A stretch of DNA of 64,000 nucleotides from Clitoria ternatea. Lineage: Eukaryota > Streptophyta > Magnoliopsida > Fabales > Fabaceae. Below, in pieces: positions 60,291 through 64,000 of this stretch. The stretch lies in assembly GCA_037962975.1 (NCBI GenBank), contig CM075675.1, forward strand, positions 105,623,218 through 105,687,217, read 5' to 3'. The notes below the pieces were generated by a model. The model saw only the letters and a program-made list of their open reading frames with translations, was not told where the DNA came from and searched no databases. The stretch's first letter is position 1, and each line of letters begins with the position of its first letter. Made by a program: the position numbers and the translations under genes.

Positions 60291-61399
60291 ACGTTTTCAA
60301 TCTCAAAACCGAGTAACAAGATACGAAAATAAAACTGGAATCCTATGACAGCATACAATTCTACCCATTTCATAGTTATTCACAACCCTGTCCCCTCTTA
60401 CCTTAATGGAGGTTCCTAAAGTGGTTGAAAGTGTTGTATTATTGTCCTAGCTTCAGATCAAGAGTGAAATTGATGGAGAAAGTGAAAGAAAATAAGAGAG
60501 AGACTTCACTAACTTTAGCTTGTTCTAAGAATTCAGACTTGAGAACAAGATGTAGTGTTGATTTAATGATGCAAATGACAAGTGGGGGACAAGATTTTCA
60601 TAATGGGATTATAGTGGGATGTTAGGTGCATGAATTATGGTGATAATGAAGGTTTTAGGTGAGAAAAATGAGTTGGATTGTTGATCATTTCTGCAGCCTA
60701 CATAATGTAGTTTGTTTGATTGAAGTAAATATCAATTGTGACACTGTTTTGGTATTTTAGTCATATCTCTCTCATATCGTAATAGATTTTAACAAATTTG
60801 GTCTTGTTGGAAAGCTAAGAGAACGAGGAACAACTTTGTAGTTTACCACTTTTTCAAATTCGGACTCTAACAAGGTATTAAAATATGTACAAGATGATAT
60901 GATTGAAGTAAAATATCAATTCTGACACTGTTTCGGTATTTTGGGCACATCTCTCTCATAACTTAATGGAATTTAACAAATTTGGTCTTGTTGGAAAGAT
61001 AAGAAAAAGCGGAACAACTTTGTAGTTAACCATATTTCCAAATTCGGACTCTAACTAATAATTAGAATGTGTACAAGATGACGCATTTTGAGTGGAGTAT
61101 GTGGCAATTTGATGAGAGTAATTGGAAAAGCCAAGGAAATTAATAACTAAGGAAATAGGTAATAAATTATTTGATTAACTTTTACCAAAGGTATAAAGTT
61201 AAAATTATTTACCATGGTAAAAGGTTAAATTGAAGATGTTGTCCTAACCCAAAATTTATGTAGAAAGTTGAGATAAAATGGATAATATCATTGATGGTCT
61301 AAATCAAAATGATTATACATGAGAATAAAATTTTTAGGATGTTACAATTCTCCCACCCTAATAAAAATTTCATCCTCGAAATTTAACATAACGCACTCC

Positions 61400-61927
61400 T
61401 CAGTGAAACAATTCTGGGTATTGCGTCTTCATAGCATCCTCATGCTCCCAAGTCAGAGTTACATCATTCCCTTGTTTCCATGCAACCTTCACTAATGGTA
61501 CGTTCTTGTTTCTCAGGTGTTTAATCGATCTTTCTATGATCTGTGTGGGTTTTGTAGGGATGGTCAAATTTTCTCTAACTTCAACATTATCATTAGCAAT
61601 CACATGAGTGGGGTCTTGTACATACTTCCTCAATTGTGATACATGAAACACATTGTGCAAATTTGCAAGATGAGGAGGAAGTGCAATCTGATACGCCACT
61701 GTACCAATCTTCTTTAGAATTTCATATGGTCCAATAAACCTTGGACTCAACTTCTTACTCTTCAATGCTCGGCCAATCCCCTTGTGAGGTGAAACCTTCA
61801 AAAATACATGATCACCAACTTGGAATTCAAGTGGTTTCCTCCTTTTATCATAATAGTGCTTCTGTCTATCTTGGGATGCCTTCATCTTCTCTCTGATTAC
61901 TTCTATTTGTTCAGTAGTCTGCTGCAC
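61400..61927 (-). pseudogene. Gypsy integrase C-terminal and chromodomain-like part
   Basis: The frame holds EFQVGDHVFLKVSPHKGIGR, SPRFIGPYEILKKIGTVAYQ, LHNVFHVSQLRKY and finally VPLVKVAWKQ...TWEHEDAMKTQYPELFH: the GPF/Y module followed by a chromodomain-like end, as in chromovirus integrases that target heterochromatin. The frame starts only after a one-base loss at about 61925-61929, which separates it from the upstream integrase. It lies about 50 bp before the polypurine tract of the 3' LTR. Confidence 0.9.
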
Positions 61928-63162
61928 AATTCAGGTCCTAACGCCAAACTTTCACCAGTTTCTAACCAACAAAGGGGCGTTCGACACTTTCTACCATACA
62001 ATGCTTCAAATGGAGCCATACCAATACTGTTATGGTAACTGTTGTTATACGTGAATTCAATCAGTGGAAGAAATTGCTCTCAACTACCACCATGCTCAAG
62101 TACACAAGATCGTAGTAAGTCTTCAAAACTTTGTATGGTACGCTTTGACTGTCCATCTGTTTGAGGATGATAAGCTGAACTTAATCGGAGTCTTGAACCC
62201 AACTCCTGATGCAAGCTTCCCCAGAATCGGGAAGTGAACCTCGGATCTCTATCTGACACAATACTGGATGGTACACCATGAAGTCTCACGATCTCTTTCA
62301 CATATAATTGTGCCAACTTTTGTAGAGAATTCTTCATATTCATCGGAAGGAAGTGAGCAGACTTAGTCAATCTGTCTACAATAACCCAGATTGTATCATT
62401 TCCTGAACGTGTTCTTGGTAATCCTGACACAAAGTCCATTGAAATGTCATCCCATTTCCAGACAGGAATCTCCAATGGTTGTAGTTCACTAGATGGCTTC
62501 TGATGTTCCACTTTGGCTTTTTGACACACCAGACATGAAGACACATATTCAGCTATTTCTTTCTTCATCCTTGGCCACCAAAAGCTTTTCTTCAGATCTT
62601 GATACATCTTAGTTGATCCAGGATGAATGCTCAATATACTTTTATGCGCTTCTTCTAGGATTGTCCTTCTCAGATCAACATCATCTGGTACATAAATTCT
62701 ACTTCTGATTCTCCAAATTCCATGTGATCCTTTTTGTAATCCCATATCCTTTCCATTCTCCTGCAACTCTCTCAACTCCTGTAGTTGCAAGTCCTCTGTC
62801 TGCATTTCACCTATCAGCTTTAGAAAATCATTGGTTATTTTCAAAGTTCCCAAAGTCATACTTTTTGAAGATTTCATCTCCACACCCAAGTTCATGTCTC
62901 TGAATTGTTCTATCATCTCCATCTCTTTTATCATCAAAGATGCCATATGAATGGACTTTCGGCTAAGTGCATCTGCCACCACATTTGCTTTTCCTGGATG
63001 GTACTTCAAATCAAAATCATAATCTTTAAGAAACTCCATCCATCTTCGCTGCCTCATGTTCAATTCCTTTTGATCGAACAAATACTTCAAGCTCTTGTGG
63101 TCACTGAACACTTCAAACTTGACTCCATACAAATGGTGTCTCCAGATTTTCAAAGCAAATAC
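61928..63162 (-). pseudogene. Gypsy RNase H and integrase core, broken
   Basis: The minus-strand frame 63153-62080 begins inside RNase H (IWRHHLYGVKFEVFSDHKSL, HPGKANVVADALSRKS). Integrase follows: zinc-binding H170, H177, C207 and C210, then D240 and D301. The third catalytic residue should be Glu 35 residues after D301 but is Lys (DGQSKRT, codon 62143-62145). The frame ends at a TGA at 62080-62082 where Trp is expected, and the family sequence continues without a start to about 61930 (FTYNNSYHNSIGMAPFEALY), where a one-base loss shifts it. Reverse transcriptase is missing because another LTR cuts in at 63163. Confidence 0.92.
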
Positions 63163-64000
63163 TGTAACACCCCCTTATATACACGAGATATATATGTATT
63201 CTTCTTACTTTTAAAAAAAAACTTTTAGAAAGATATACATATTTATCACTCTTTATCTCGTGTATACAAGGACGTATATACATCTGATTTCCTTTGAATA
63301 TTGAAAGTAAAAAAAAATTGTCTTTCAATATTTGTCCATAATGACAAAATAATTTATAGAAATCATAAGTGATAAATCATTACAATATTATATCCGAATG
63401 AAAGAGTTTATCAAAGTTTAACCTTTACCTTGTTACAATTATCTACTTGATATTGTAATAAGGCAAAATAAAACTAAACTATACCTCTACTACAAATGTG
63501 AACAATCATTTCCTAGTCCTTGAACCATCGAGTTTTGAATCCTACTTTTGTCATATCTCTTCATCTAATCGATTGAGAATGAGACCACTTTATCCTCTTG
63601 TAATTATATATCCTTCCATCTTGGACTGCTAGCTATATATCATATAACATATATTTTGGACACAAAAATTCAAACAAGAAGGAGTGAGAAACAAAATATA
63701 ATATATTACAGATAAGACATAAGCATAAGGGTTTTCACAAACTAATATAGTAATATCAGTCATAATCTCATATACAATCAATTATGAATATAGGGTTTCC
63801 ACATACATAACACTTATATTTTCATTCATAACCATCCATATAGAATGTCACAATCACATGAATGTTATGTAATGCTTATGCTACTGTCTCATTCAGTTTA
63901 TGCATGTGGGCCCTTAAAGTTTTAGTTTGTACTGGGCCAACCAGGAGTTTACACTGTTTCATAAATTCTGGATAATAATAACATAAATGCCTTCATGGCA
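63163..64000. mobile_element. Start of another LTR element inserted in the gypsy gene, runs off the window
   Basis: The RNase H coding sequence stops at 63162 and TGTAACACCCCCTTATATAC begins, a typical chromovirus LTR opening. TATACACGAGATATA at about 63180 and TATCTCGTGTATA at about 63256 are inverted copies about 75 bp apart. The 5 bp before the junction, AATAC, are the candidate target duplication. The other end is outside the window, so orientation and completeness are unknown. Confidence 0.72.

Larger units (their letters stand above)
57925..61346 (-). mobile_element. 3' LTR of a minus-strand gypsy/chromovirus-type element, 3.4 kb
   Basis: The ends TGTGACGTCC and GGATGTTACA are imperfect inverted repeats. 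At 61347 the + strand reads ATTCTCCCACCCTAATAAA, a polypurine tract on the minus strand (GGGTGGGAGAAT), followed by the integrase tail. So this is the 3' LTR of the element at 61400-63162. The 3.4-kb length is large; the 59030-60290 region is internally repeated. A second duplication lies at 60718 and 60901, with TGACACTGTTTYGGTATTTT and ATTTAACAAATTTGGTCTTG in both, about 185 bp apart. The candidate target duplication on the left is CCATG. Confidence 0.75.

Noticed and set aside
1..64000. tRNA or rRNA genes
   Set aside because: I looked for the A/B-box pattern and conserved rRNA phrases by eye and saw none. A covariance-model scan would be needed to exclude them.

Overview
This is plant nuclear DNA: strongly AT-rich, full of introns and nested retrotransposons and DNA transposons, with no operons, CRISPR arrays or bacterial signals. 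One complete host gene is visible, a single-exon 9-cis-epoxycarotenoid dioxygenase (NCED, abscisic acid biosynthesis) at 35374-37173 on the + strand. Its protein and the LTR families around it look like those of legumes (Fabaceae). That placement comes from remembered family resemblance and is an inference.

Layout. 1670-6781 and 8640-11659 are two CACTA (En/Spm) transposons with matching 3-bp target duplications. The first keeps an N-terminal transposase fragment and an open, eight-exon Ulp1-like protease gene. The second is a deletion derivative that keeps only the last two protease exons. About 13900-15260 is a decayed En/Spm-type accessory transposase. 15289-21740 is a minus-strand Ty3/gypsy complex arranged integrase-LTR-gag-protease; it is invaded by a solo LTR (16713-17964) and a hAT-like element (19553-20251), and carries a nearly identical 726-bp tandem duplication. 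23933-24583 is another solo LTR. 24589-32280 is AT-rich DNA without a recognisable gene, followed by an LTR relic and a hAT-like remnant.

34630-37560 is the NCED locus: ACGT-core (ABRE/G-box) sites, a TATA box, a CT-rich leader without upstream ATGs, the 599-codon gene and a 3' UTR. From 37570 to 49180 there is no gene: a solo LTR (41875-42387), a degenerate CAC/CAT trinucleotide tract (44270-45065), a perfect-ended Stowaway-type MITE (46397-46680) and hAT-like debris. From 49183 to the end the window is nested LTR retrotransposon DNA: an LTR split by a 1.5-kb solo LTR, a decayed 'plant transposon protein' locus, a plus-strand gag fragment cut by a minus-strand chromovirus-type element with a 3.4-kb LTR, whose RNase H/integrase gene is in turn cut at 63163 by another LTR.

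The NCED gene makes the ABA precursor xanthoxin in plastids. Everything else is mobile DNA, mostly inactivated by deletion, nonsense mutation, frameshift or LTR-LTR recombination. The points most worth following are the intact Ulp1-like gene in a CACTA element that has lost its catalytic transposase domain, the divergent subterminal repeats of two CACTA elements with the same ends, and the run of solo LTRs with clean target duplications.
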